Below the pieces are notes generated by a model. The model did no database searches, was not told where the DNA came from, and saw only the letters and a program-made list of their open reading frames with translations. The position numbers were made by a program, and so were the translations under genes. Below, piece by piece: positions 50,401 to 57,149 of a stretch of DNA of 64,000 bases. Position 1 is the stretch's first letter, and the number at the start of each line of letters is the position of its first letter. This stretch comes from Mycobacterium gordonae (GTDB lineage Bacteria; Actinomycetota; Actinomycetes; Mycobacteriales; Mycobacteriaceae): contig NZ_LKTM01000135.1 of the NCBI RefSeq assembly GCF_001417955.2, forward strand, positions 1 through 64,000, written 5' to 3'.

Positions 50401-50522
50401 GCGACGATCCACGCGGGGGAGAGGCGGATTTCATTCTCGCCAAACACCGTAACGGCCCGACAAAGACGGTGACGGTCGCGCACCAGCTGCACTTGTCGCG
50501 CTTCGCTAACATGGCGAGGTGA
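47451..50522 (+). CDS. dnaB: Replicative DNA helicase DnaB precursor with two inteins
   Basis: 1023-residue precursor. Removing intein 1 (residues 234-372) and intein 2 (540-964) leaves a 459-residue helicase, the normal mycobacterial size. The N-terminal primase-binding domain starts QPPQDLAAEQSVLGGMLLS; the RecA-like motor has P-loop ARPGVGK/ST (split by intein 1), VVVDYLQLMTS (Walker B) and SDLRESG/SLEQDAD (split by intein 2). It unwinds DNA at the replication fork as a hexamer. Splicing of both inteins is needed for function, since the first interrupts the ATP-binding loop. Start ATG/GTG at 47451 follows a GGAGGTGG ribosome site. Strand and frame are continuous with no frameshift. Confidence 0.97.
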   Translation: MAVVDDMPHPGMDTPPPSEDYGRQPPQDLAAEQSVLGGMLLSKDAIADVLERVRPSDFYRPAHQNVYDAILDLYGRGEPADAVTVAAELDRRGLLRRIGGAPYLHTLISTVPTAANAGYYAGIVAEKALLRRLVEAGTRVVQYGYAGADGADVAEIVDRAQAEIYEVAERRTSEDFVPLEDLLQPTMDEIDAIASNGGISRGVPTGFTELDEVTNGLHAGQMIIVAARPGVGKALALNTPLPTPVGWTTMGDVSVGDELLDADGAPTRVMAATEILLGRPCYEIEFSDGTTIVADAQHLWPTGYGIRTSAQLRSGLDTIAPAGSSGRQVAVMAPVLQIVSVRRVPSVAVRCVEVDNPAHLYLAGRGMVPTHNSTLGLDFMRSCSIKHRMASVIFSLEMSKTEIVMRLLSAEAKIKLADMRSGRMTDDDWTRLARRMSEISEAPLYIDDSPNLTMMEIRAKARRLRQKANLKLVVVDYLQLMTSGKKVESRQIEVSEFSRHLKLLAKELEVPVVAISQLNRGPEQRTDKKPMLSDLRESGCLTAATRILRADTGAEVTFGELMRTGERPLVWSLDERLRMVARPMTNVFPSGHKEVFRLRLASGREIEATGNHPFMKLDGWTPLEQLKIGDRIAAPRRVPEPVDTQRMDDCEVMLLAHMIGDGSCVERQPIRYASIDEANLAAVTVSAAYFGVRAVRDDYPAARVSTLRLPAPERLTHGRRNPIAAWLDGLGLFGKRSYEKFVPEAVFRAPNDQVALFLRHLWATDGSVRWDGKARQGRIYYASTSRRLIDDVAQLLLRMGVFARIKLVKKVGYRDSWHLYIYGAENQVRFLRHVGVHGGKSVAAQEVLSHLEGLVRNPNQDTVPLAVWDRVRNALSAKQMTHRQFAAAMGTQFCGSTMWKHSPSRSRLHRAAALLEDNDIHVLATSDVYWDTIVEITSIGEHDVYDGTVDGTHNFVANGINLHNSLEQDADMVILLNRPDAFERDDPRGGEADFILAKHRNGPTKTVTVAHQLHLSRFANMAR
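48150..48566 (+). other. DnaB intein 1: Ala1 mini-intein, class 3 type, in the P-loop
   Basis: 139 residues with no homing endonuclease domain. It begins with Ala rather than Cys or Ser (ALALNTPLPTPVGW) and ends VPTHN before host Ser. It has the class 3 Trp-Cys-Thr set: Trp67 in block B (ADAQHLWP), Cys118 in block F (VRCVEVD) and Thr137 in block G (PTHN). In class 3 inteins the block F Cys makes the first branched intermediate. It interrupts Walker A between Lys233 and Ser373 of the precursor. Confidence 0.88.
49068..50342 (+). other. DnaB intein 2: full-length class 1 intein with LAGLIDADG endonuclease
   Basis: 425 residues, Cys1 start (CLTAATRILRADTG), block B EATGNHPF with the TxxH motif, block F HDVYDGTVDGTHNFVANG and C-terminal INLHN before host Ser. 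The centre has two LAGLIDADG-type motifs, LLAHMIGDGS (intein residues 115-124) and FLRHLWATDGS (218-228), with the catalytic Asp in each. It sits at the site occupied by the M. tuberculosis DnaB intein and is similar in length. The endonuclease motifs look intact, so homing activity is possible. Confidence 0.92.
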
Positions 50523-50912
50523 CCGCCACTCCTGTCGAGATGCTATGAAGATTGACAAATAGCACTTCGTTGTTAGACAACGTTATTCGGCTCTGATTGG
50601 CGTTCAGAGACGTTTCCGCGGTACATGATGGGTTTGATATCGAAAGCTCTGTCAAAGTAGACGTCAATCGAAATCGCTGGGCCTTTTTCAACGCTGCGAC
50701 GAAATGAGGACTGCCTGAGCTGGCCGACCCGAGAGTCCGCTTGCCCCGGGGCGTTGCTGCAGCAGCTCGCGCCCTCGGCGATCGCGATCGGCCCTGAAGC
50801 GCGACCCACGATCTGACTACCTATTTGGAGCCCTTGAGCGCCACAGCTATTCGGGGGTACCCGTCATCGGAGCAACGAGCAGTTCCAGGCGGCGCCCCTA
50901 CGGCGGGCGCGA
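50523..50912. other. AT-richer 390-bp gap after dnaB
   Basis: The part from about 50535 to 50720 is visibly lower in G+C than its surroundings. It contains a perfect palindrome CGTTGT-TAG-ACAACG at 50568-50582, 46 bp after the dnaB stop, which could be a terminator or operator. A 78-codon minus-strand frame (50573-50809) has a protein-like end (AISIDVYFDRAFDIKPIMYRG) but no recognisable family. I call no gene; it may be a remnant. Confidence 0.5.
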
Positions 50913-51281
50913 CTACGCCTGACCCAAACTCGGCCGGTAATCAGCCGCCTCAGCCTCGGCGGCAAGCAATGCCCCCAGCTCACCCTCCTGCTGGGCAACA
51001 AACACACCGATCACCTGCCGGCACACCTCCGGCACGCTCACGCCACGCATATCGGCAATGCGTTTCAGCCCGACCAGCATCGACGTAGACACGTGAAACT
51101 GCACAGCGAACTGACCGCACGAACCATCCTCAGGCGGCAACCCCGGACCCACCACCACAGGTTCATCCACCCCGTACTCGTCCACCTCAGCACGCCGAGC
51201 TCGCTCAACAACTCCACCACTAGCGCCGCCACGAACGCCGTCGGCCGGGTCCCGGAACTCCTCATGACTGAACAAACCCAT
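50913..51281 (-). CDS. Small hypothetical protein, possible ribbon-helix-helix fold
   Basis: 122 residues. The segment QFHVSTSMLVGLKRIADMRGVSVPEVCRQVIGVFVAQ has a beta strand followed by two helices, like ribbon-helix-helix DNA-binding proteins or antitoxins. The end is Ala/Glu-rich. The first half is acidic and shows no motif. No toxin partner is seen beside it. Codon use and composition look real, but the family is not recognised. Confidence 0.5.
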   Translation of the reverse strand: MGLFSHEEFRDPADGVRGGASGGVVERARRAEVDEYGVDEPVVVGPGLPPEDGSCGQFAVQFHVSTSMLVGLKRIADMRGVSVPEVCRQVIGVFVAQQEGELGALLAAEAEAADYRPSLGQA

Positions 51282-51691
51282 TCCGCCTACGCTAGACCTT
51301 GCAAAATTCCCCGGCCGCCAACTAAGCGACGCCGTTCGCGAGAGACCTAGGCAAGCGAAGCGGCGCTGAGGTCGCAGAGAGGTTTACCGCGGCGGGTCGT
51401 CGCCGAGAAGCAGGTTGACGTCTAGCCGGCGAAGCCTTCCCACCGCAGCGCGGTCGCGATCGACGTCCCCGCCCCCGGACAGAGCACCTGCCGCCACTGG
51501 TAGCCGAGTTACATTTTGGCACCGTCGCGGGGCTCATCCACGGCCAAATGAGAAGCCTCGATGAGAAAAGGTTCCTGGCTGTCTGGAGGAACTCTCCTCT
51601 GACGGTGATGGAGGTTACGGCTACTTCACCTGGCGGTATGCCTTATCCCACTGCTGCCGGGTCAGTTCGGGCCCGTTGCGTCCGTTCACGC
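51282..51691. other. 410-bp gap without a recognisable gene
   Basis: The stretch lies upstream of the small hypothetical gene and downstream of the PPE-MPTR gene, both leftward. I see no conserved motif, tRNA or clear hairpin. Short plus-strand frames from 51548 run into the antisense of the PPE gene and are not supported. Confidence 0.5.
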
Positions 51692-53446
51692 TCAGTTCGG
51701 TCGGATCGCCAGCTGGCTGAGGCTGAACATGAACGAATTGGCGATGCCGGAGTTGAACAGGCCCGAATTGAAGCCGCTGAACCAGCCGGCCGGGAAGCCG
51801 CCGATGGCGCCGGTGAGGCCGGTGTTGAAGAAGCCGGAGCTGACCCCGTTGATGATCGCACCGCCGCGGGCCGTGTTGAAGAAACCCGACATGCTCCCGC
51901 TCTCGAACCAGGCCTGCGGGTCGGCGCTGTTTCCGAAACCTGAGGCCCCGCCGCGAGCGTCGTTGAAGAATCCCGAGTTACCCGTCGCACCGACCGCAAC
52001 CGAACCCTGATCGACGGCACTGCCGAAACCGGTGTTCAGGGTGCCGGCGTTCCAGGCGCCGGTATTGGAGTGACCCGAGTTGCCCCAGCCGGTGTTGGTC
52101 TCGCCCGAATTGAGGAAGCCGGTGTTGACGTTGTTCCCGTTCCAGGCGCCGGTGTTGATCGACCCGCCGTTACCGAAGCCGGTGTTCAGCAGGCCCGAGT
52201 TCCAGAAGCCAGCATTGCCGGCGCCCGCGTTGCCCACGCCGAGGTTCCCGGTGCCGGAGTTCCCGACCCCCAAGCTGTTGAGCTGCCCCGGGAAAACGGT
52301 GTTCGTGCCGGAACTGAACATGCCGATGTTGCCGTCGCCGGAGTTGAAGAAACCGACGTTGTTGTGGCCGGAATTGCCGAAGCCGATATTGCCGCTACCG
52401 GAGTTGAGCAGCCCGGCCAGATTGATGCCCACCTGGTTGTCGCCGGTGAGCCCGATACCGATGTTGTTGTTACCGGTGTTGCCGAACCCGAAGTTCCCGT
52501 GGCCGAAGTTCCCGGCCCCGATATTCCCGCTGCCGGTGTTGCCCCCACCCATGTTCCCGTCGCCGCTGTTGCCCAGGCCGACATTGCCGTTGCCCGTATT
52601 ACCCATACCGATGTTGTTGTTGCCCCGGCCCGCGTGAAAGGTGTACAAGTCCGGATTGTTCAAGTCGGCCGGGCCGCCATTACCGAAACCGATGTTCCCG
52701 TTCCCGTTGTTACCGAAGCCGAAATTGCCGTTACCGACGTTCCCGGCGCCGATGTTGCTGTTGCCCTGGTTGCCACCACCGACGTTGTGGTAGCCCGATT
52801 GCGCGGACGTGAGCGAGCTGTTGCCGTCGCCGCTGTTACCCATCCCGATGTTCCCCGACCCGGTGTTGCCGCTGCCGATATTGCCGTTGCCCTTGTTGCC
52901 GAACCCCAAGTTGGGCAGGTTCTGGACGAACTGCGCCAGCGTGCTCGGCAGTTGCTGCGCCGCAGCCACCGCTCCGGCGTGATAGCCGACCATCGCCTCG
53001 ACGTCGGTGGCCCACATCGCTTCGTACTGCGCCTCGGCGGCCATGATCGTCGGCGTTAGCAGCCCGAACCAATTCGATCGGACCAGCTGTCCAAATGCAT
53101 TGCGGTTGGCCAAGATCGCTAATGGATGCACCACCGCCGCCCGCGCGGAATCGAACGCGCTACCCACCATCTCCGCCGCTCGGGAGGCAACCGCGGCGTG
53201 GCTTGCGGCCTCAGTCAAGTACGCCGTATACGGAGCGGCGGCATTCACCATCGCCGCAGCGGCGGGGCCCGCCCACGCCTCACCCGCCACGCCGGTGATC
53301 ACCGACGAGAAGGACCCCGCCAACTCCTCCAACGACTCGGCGAGGGAGGCGTAGGCCCCACTGGCCGCCGCCATCGGTGCCGATCCGGGACCGGACAACA
53401 GCAGGGCAGAAATCGTTTCCGGCGGAGCCGTCATAAAGCTGGTCAT
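51692..53446 (-). CDS. PPE family protein, MPTR subgroup
   Basis: 584 residues. The PPE domain (about 1-175) begins TAPPETISALLLSGPGSAPM and includes EAWAGPAAAAM. Then comes a long array of tandem NxGxGNxG-type pentapeptides (about 180-500) typical of MPTR proteins, ending in a non-repeat C-terminus (SGIANSFMFSLSQLAIRPN). Such proteins occur only in slow-growing mycobacteria and are exported by ESX-5. There is no PE partner gene next to it. ATG 53446 or ATG 53434 could be the start. Function is unknown. Confidence 0.95.
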   Translation of the reverse strand: MTSFMTAPPETISALLLSGPGSAPMAAASGAYASLAESLEELAGSFSSVITGVAGEAWAGPAAAAMVNAAAPYTAYLTEAASHAAVASRAAEMVGSAFDSARAAVVHPLAILANRNAFGQLVRSNWFGLLTPTIMAAEAQYEAMWATDVEAMVGYHAGAVAAAQQLPSTLAQFVQNLPNLGFGNKGNGNIGSGNTGSGNIGMGNSGDGNSSLTSAQSGYHNVGGGNQGNSNIGAGNVGNGNFGFGNNGNGNIGFGNGGPADLNNPDLYTFHAGRGNNNIGMGNTGNGNVGLGNSGDGNMGGGNTGSGNIGAGNFGHGNFGFGNTGNNNIGIGLTGDNQVGINLAGLLNSGSGNIGFGNSGHNNVGFFNSGDGNIGMFSSGTNTVFPGQLNSLGVGNSGTGNLGVGNAGAGNAGFWNSGLLNTGFGNGGSINTGAWNGNNVNTGFLNSGETNTGWGNSGHSNTGAWNAGTLNTGFGSAVDQGSVAVGATGNSGFFNDARGGASGFGNSADPQAWFESGSMSGFFNTARGGAIINGVSSGFFNTGLTGAIGGFPAGWFSGFNSGLFNSGIANSFMFSLSQLAIRPN

Positions 53447-53614
53447 GGTGGAACCCCCATCACTGCTGACTGTGAAACCCGAGTCTTCGGCAGGGTCCTC
53501 AACTCTGATTGAGTATCGGGGTACTCGACTTTCGTCGCGCCGACCGCAAGGTCCTACGGGTCGGCCGCGCCGCGCCCTGTCAGGCAGTGACCGGTGAGAT
53601 GAGGACCGGACGTC

Positions 53615-54106
53615 TCACCGGTTGAGTTGCCACACGGACACGTTCAGGCAGAGCGCGAACGTGGTCCAGAGCAGGTAGGGCACCAGCAGCCATCCGGCCG
53701 CGGCGCTACGGCGAAAGAACAACACGACAGTGGTGACCAGGACTACCCACAGAATCGAAATGTCGATCAACGCGATTCCACGCCAGCGGAGTCCGAAGAA
53801 CAGCGGCGTCCAGGCCGCATTGAGGGCCAACTGCGCGGCGTAGGCGGCCAGCGCAGTCCGGGTCACGCCAAAGGGTCCGCTGCGCCACACCAACCAGGCC
53901 GCCACTGCCATCAGCACGTAGAGGGTGGTCCACACCGGTCCGAACAGCCACGAAGGTGGAGCCCACGACGGTTGCCGCAGTCGGCCGTACTGCTGGGCGC
54001 TGTTGGCGGCGAGACCACCCACACCGGCGGTGAGCATGACCGCCAGCAATGACAAGCCCAGTGCGACGAAGTTCGTGACTCCCCGACGGTTGGCGGCATC
54101 GACCAT
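53615..54106 (-). CDS. TspO/MBR family membrane protein
   Basis: 163 residues with five predicted membrane helices, the usual TspO size. Conserved parts are WAPPSWLFGPVWTTLYVLMAVAAW, ALNAAWTPLFFG and LLVPYLLWTTFALCLNVSVWQLN. TspO proteins bind porphyrins and related ligands and act in tetrapyrrole or stress responses. The ATG at 54104-54106 (Met-Val-Asp-Ala-Ala) is chosen over the longer open frame. It stands alone upstream of the PPE-MPTR gene. Confidence 0.93.
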   Translation of the reverse strand: MVDAANRRGVTNFVALGLSLLAVMLTAGVGGLAANSAQQYGRLRQPSWAPPSWLFGPVWTTLYVLMAVAAWLVWRSGPFGVTRTALAAYAAQLALNAAWTPLFFGLRWRGIALIDISILWVVLVTTVVLFFRRSAAAGWLLVPYLLWTTFALCLNVSVWQLNR

Positions 54107-54205
54107 GCGACCACGGTAACCACCGGTCGTGCCCATCAGCGGCCAGGGAGGGGTTGAGCTCGGACAACGCGCGTTCAGAACCATCACTCGGTTCGGCCCT
54201 CTCGG

Positions 54206-55057
54206 CTAAGGACGCGCGGCAGTCACCTGGTTGCGAATGGTGCCGATACCAGCGACGTCGACTTCGACCACGTCGCCGGCGCTCAAGAAGCGCCCTCCGG
54301 TCTCTCCAACCCCCGCCGGCGTGCCGGTCAGAATGACGTCACCACAATGCAATTCGGTCTGATGGGACAGCGCCTCGACAATCTCGCCGAAACCGAAGAC
54401 CATGTCATCAGTCGAACCGTGTTGACGCTGATCGCCGTTGACGCGAGTCACAACAGTGAGCGCGCCTTGATCCCTGACACCGTCCGCCGTGACGATGCAG
54501 GGGCCCAGCGGTTTGAACGACGAAAACGACTTGGCCCGTACGATCGCTGCGATGTCGACGAGCTGTCCATCACGGGTGCCCTGATGCTGAATATCACGCG
54601 CGGAGACGTCATTTGCGACGCACATTCCGGCGATGTGATCCCACCCGGACCCCTGGGAGAGCGCATGACACGGCCGACCCACGACGATGGCGATCTCGCC
54701 CTCATAGTCGACGTGATTGGGGGCTTCCGGAGGCAGAACAATAGGAGCGAACGGACCTGAAAGTGCCGTCGACGGAATGGGAAGGCCGATCGGGCGCGGG
54801 GGAGCCTGCAAACCGACCTCCTTGATATGGCTTCGGTAGTTGAGCCCGAGCAGAAACATCCGGCCAGCCGAATCTACCGGTGCGCGCAGAACGGCGTCAG
54901 TCATCGCGAGGCGAGCACGAACCGGTATTCCTGACACGTCAGCAAGGGTGTCCGCGAGCAACTGCGCGATGCTCGGCCGCCCCGAAATATCCAGGACCGC
55001 AAGCTCTTCGCCGTCAGCGCGCGCAATTCCCTGAGTCGTACGAAACAGCTGCAGCAT
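54206..55057 (-). CDS. Fumarylacetoacetate hydrolase family protein
   Basis: 283 residues. The FAH fold has the metal ligands in HVDYEGEIAIVVGRP (Glu119, Glu121) and ANDVSARDIQ (Asp150), and the loop VILTGTPAGVGETGG near the end. Members cleave C-C bonds of diketo acids (acylpyruvases) or isomerise ring-cleavage products in aromatic and steroid breakdown. The ATG at 55055-55057 lies one base after the stop of the NTF2-like gene, so the two are coupled. Substrate is unknown; the nearby VOC protein suggests a meta-cleavage-type pathway. Confidence 0.92.
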   Translation of the reverse strand: MLQLFRTTQGIARADGEELAVLDISGRPSIAQLLADTLADVSGIPVRARLAMTDAVLRAPVDSAGRMFLLGLNYRSHIKEVGLQAPPRPIGLPIPSTALSGPFAPIVLPPEAPNHVDYEGEIAIVVGRPCHALSQGSGWDHIAGMCVANDVSARDIQHQGTRDGQLVDIAAIVRAKSFSSFKPLGPCIVTADGVRDQGALTVVTRVNGDQRQHGSTDDMVFGFGEIVEALSHQTELHCGDVILTGTPAGVGETGGRFLSAGDVVEVDVAGIGTIRNQVTAARP

Positions 55058-55058
55058 T

Positions 55059-55517
55059 TCAGCGAGATCCCGCCAGAATGGTGGCGTTCCGACGGGAGAA
55101 TAGCCACTGTCCGTCTGCCCCACGCCTGAACTCGTCGTCGAATGCGGTGATGGCGTGCGCGCTGAGTTCCTCGTCGCCACCCAGTACATACAAGAAGAGC
55201 AGGGACCGCGCCCGCGCGCAGTCTGCATCGGTTCGTTCAAAAACGATGTTGGTGACCTGGTGGCGTGTCTTGCGTGCGACATCGGCCTCCCGCGCGGCCA
55301 TCGCCATCCGAATCTGGCCGCGGCCGCTCAAAAAGCTTTCCGCCAGGCACATTTGAGCGCTTTCGGTGAACAAGTCGACGTTCTTGGTCGCCTCGCCCGA
55401 ATCGATGTGGAATGCGAACCGATAGATCAGGTCCTGGCACGCCGTCTGCGCGTGCAGTTGCTCCAGCAGGGAGTTGGCTGGGGACGTTTGATTCTGCACG
55501 GGCGCGGCTCCTATCAA
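55059..55517 (-). CDS. SnoaL/NTF2-like protein
   Basis: 152 residues of the cone-shaped NTF2 fold: an N-terminal helix (SLLEQLHAQTACQDLIYRFAFHID), then beta strands with RHQVTNIVFERTDADCARARSLLFLYV and a last strand WLFSRRNATIL. Such proteins serve as small hydrolases, isomerases, cyclases or dioxygenase subunits, so the reaction cannot be read. It is divergent from tetR and its promoter region holds the TTGACT/AGTCAA dyad. Confidence 0.88.
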   Translation of the reverse strand: MIGAAPVQNQTSPANSLLEQLHAQTACQDLIYRFAFHIDSGEATKNVDLFTESAQMCLAESFLSGRGQIRMAMAAREADVARKTRHQVTNIVFERTDADCARARSLLFLYVLGGDEELSAHAITAFDDEFRRGADGQWLFSRRNATILAGSR

Positions 55518-55551
55518 CAGTGCCTGGTGCTCTCCGGCAGCCTAACCAAAC

Positions 55552-55566
55552 TTGACTGAAAGTCAA
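55552..55566. promoter_or_regulatory. TetR operator candidate, copy 1
   Basis: TTGACT-GAA-AGTCAA, a perfect 6-bp inverted repeat with a 3-bp spacer, lies between the divergent NTF2-like gene and tetR. The same half-sites recur at 56355-56369. Confidence 0.82.
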
Positions 55567-55629
55567 TATCGTCGCGGGTCGGCAGCGGAGACGTGCTGGG
55601 CGGCCGGCCCCCGGTGTACGGTTTCGCCT

Positions 55630-56337
55630 GTGCCTCGACAATCGCCGGCGAAGACGACGCGCCGCAGCGACGACAGCAAGCGACCTGTTGGCCGTACATC
55701 CACCACCGCCGGCTCCAAGGCTGCGTCCAAAGCCGACCGACGACAACAGCTGACGATCGCGGCGCTCCGACTGTTTTCGCAACACCCGTACGACGACGTT
55801 TCGGTCGACGACATCGCGAGCGAGGCCGGGGCGGCGCACGGCCTGGTGTCCTACTACTTCGGCGGCAAGCGAGGGGTGTACCTCGCCGCGCTTGCGATGG
55901 TCCAGCGGGATCTGGATTCGCTCACCCAGCCGTTGCCGTCCGACGGGGACGTAACAGCGCAGATCAAGGGGATGTCGCGGCGACACTTTGAATATTTTCG
56001 CGCCCACCCCCACCTGATGATCGGAATGTTGCATTCCGGCCCTGTCGACCCGCAGACCAGTCAGATCGCCGAAGCGAATCAGACCTCCGGTGCCCAGGCA
56101 CTCGTACGGATGCTGAACCTGCCGGAGAACGACCAGCCCGCAGCGCTCGAGGCCGCTCTGCGCGGTTGCATGGGTTTTGTGAACGCCCTCACCGTCCACT
56201 GGCTGACGCACGATCAGGACCTGTCCATTGATCGCGTGGTCGACCTCGTCTTCGACGTCGTGACAGCCGCGGCCGCCAGCGCAGTGGGGATCTCAACCGT
56301 CGAGACAGCGCTGGGACGACCCCTGGCGGGGCGCTGA
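55630..56337 (+). CDS. TetR family transcriptional regulator
   Basis: 235 residues. After a basic, flexible N-terminus (about 1-35) comes the TetR helix-turn-helix RQQLTIAALRLFSQHPYDDVSVDDIASEAGAAHGLVSYYFGGKRGVY (split over about 38-85), then the ligand domain with HFEYFRAHPHLMIGMLHSGPVDP. Start GTG 55630 (Met-Pro-Arg-Gln-Ser) is likely; the frame is open 26 codons further. It is flanked by two matching dyads and probably represses both the leftward FAH/NTF2 operon and the rightward VOC/P450 genes as well as itself. Confidence 0.93.
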   Translation: MPRQSPAKTTRRSDDSKRPVGRTSTTAGSKAASKADRRQQLTIAALRLFSQHPYDDVSVDDIASEAGAAHGLVSYYFGGKRGVYLAALAMVQRDLDSLTQPLPSDGDVTAQIKGMSRRHFEYFRAHPHLMIGMLHSGPVDPQTSQIAEANQTSGAQALVRMLNLPENDQPAALEAALRGCMGFVNALTVHWLTHDQDLSIDRVVDLVFDVVTAAAASAVGISTVETALGRPLAGR

Positions 56338-56354
56338 ACCGGCGCGATCAATTA

Positions 56355-56369
56355 TTGACTCTCAGTCAA
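56355..56369. promoter_or_regulatory. TetR operator candidate, copy 2
   Basis: TTGACT-CTC-AGTCAA, with the same half-sites and spacing as copy 1, lies 97 bp upstream of the VOC gene, in the right place for its promoter. Confidence 0.82.
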
Positions 56370-56465
56370 ACTCTTGGCAGACTGTCCTGCGAACCGGGGA
56401 GCGGCTGCCGGCGCGGTGACGACCCGCAACGACGCGGCCGTTCGTCATGAATCTCAGGAGGCATC

Positions 56466-57023
56466 ATGCCCGCGCCCCAGAAGCTGGCCCATATCGTCCT
56501 GGCGTCCGGCCAGCGCAACGTGATGCGCGACTGGTACTGCAAAGTGCTCAGTGCCCGAGTGCAATTCGAGAACGAATTCCTGTGCTTCCTCACCTACGAC
56601 GATGAACACCACCGGATCGCCATCGGGGAGATGCCCGGCGCTCAGAAGCCTCCGCCCATGTCGACTGGGTTGCAGCACGTCGCATTCACCTACGACACGC
56701 TGGGCGACCTGCTCGACACCTACGATGAGTTGCGATCGCAGGACATCCTCCCCATCTGGTGCGTGAACCATGGAACGACCTCATCGCTTTATTACAGCGA
56801 CCCGGACGGCAACTGGATCGAATTGCAGGTCGACAACTTCGCCTCAAACGAGGAAGGCAACGAGTATCTGCGGTCGGAGCGCTTTGCCGCCAATCCCATT
56901 GGAGTACAACTTGATCCCGGAACGTACCTGCAGCGGCTGCGTCGTGGCGAGTCGGCGCAAGATCTGCTGAAGGAACTGGCCCTGGTCCAAGGACCGCCGG
57001 CGGTTCTGCCGAACCTCATTTAA
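56466..57023 (+). CDS. VOC-family extradiol-dioxygenase-like protein
   Basis: 185 residues, vicinal-oxygen-chelate fold in two modules. The likely metal triad is His9 (KLAHIVL), His71 (LQHVAFT) and Glu119 (GNWIELQVDNF), as in type I extradiol dioxygenases and glyoxalases. The length is about half of a two-domain dioxygenase. The C-terminal part (after about 130) is helical. The ribosome site CTCAGGAGG precedes the ATG. It is first of a rightward run with the P450 gene and lies behind operator copy 2. Confidence 0.88.
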   Translation: MPAPQKLAHIVLASGQRNVMRDWYCKVLSARVQFENEFLCFLTYDDEHHRIAIGEMPGAQKPPPMSTGLQHVAFTYDTLGDLLDTYDELRSQDILPIWCVNHGTTSSLYYSDPDGNWIELQVDNFASNEEGNEYLRSERFAANPIGVQLDPGTYLQRLRRGESAQDLLKELALVQGPPAVLPNLI

Positions 57024-57149
57024 AGCAGGCAGAAAACGCGGCCTGGCCCGGCGGGGCTGACGCGCGTGCCAAGGGGGAGCTCTGCGAACAGTTCTGTGGA
57101 TGTCGACGATCGTGTCCCGACCGGACCGGAAGTTGCTACCGTCCACGCC

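Noticed and set aside
51740..52930. Short tandem repeats considered as a CRISPR-like array
   Set aside because: Periodicity is 15 bp and codes for NxGxGNxG pentapeptides of a PPE-MPTR protein; no spacers.
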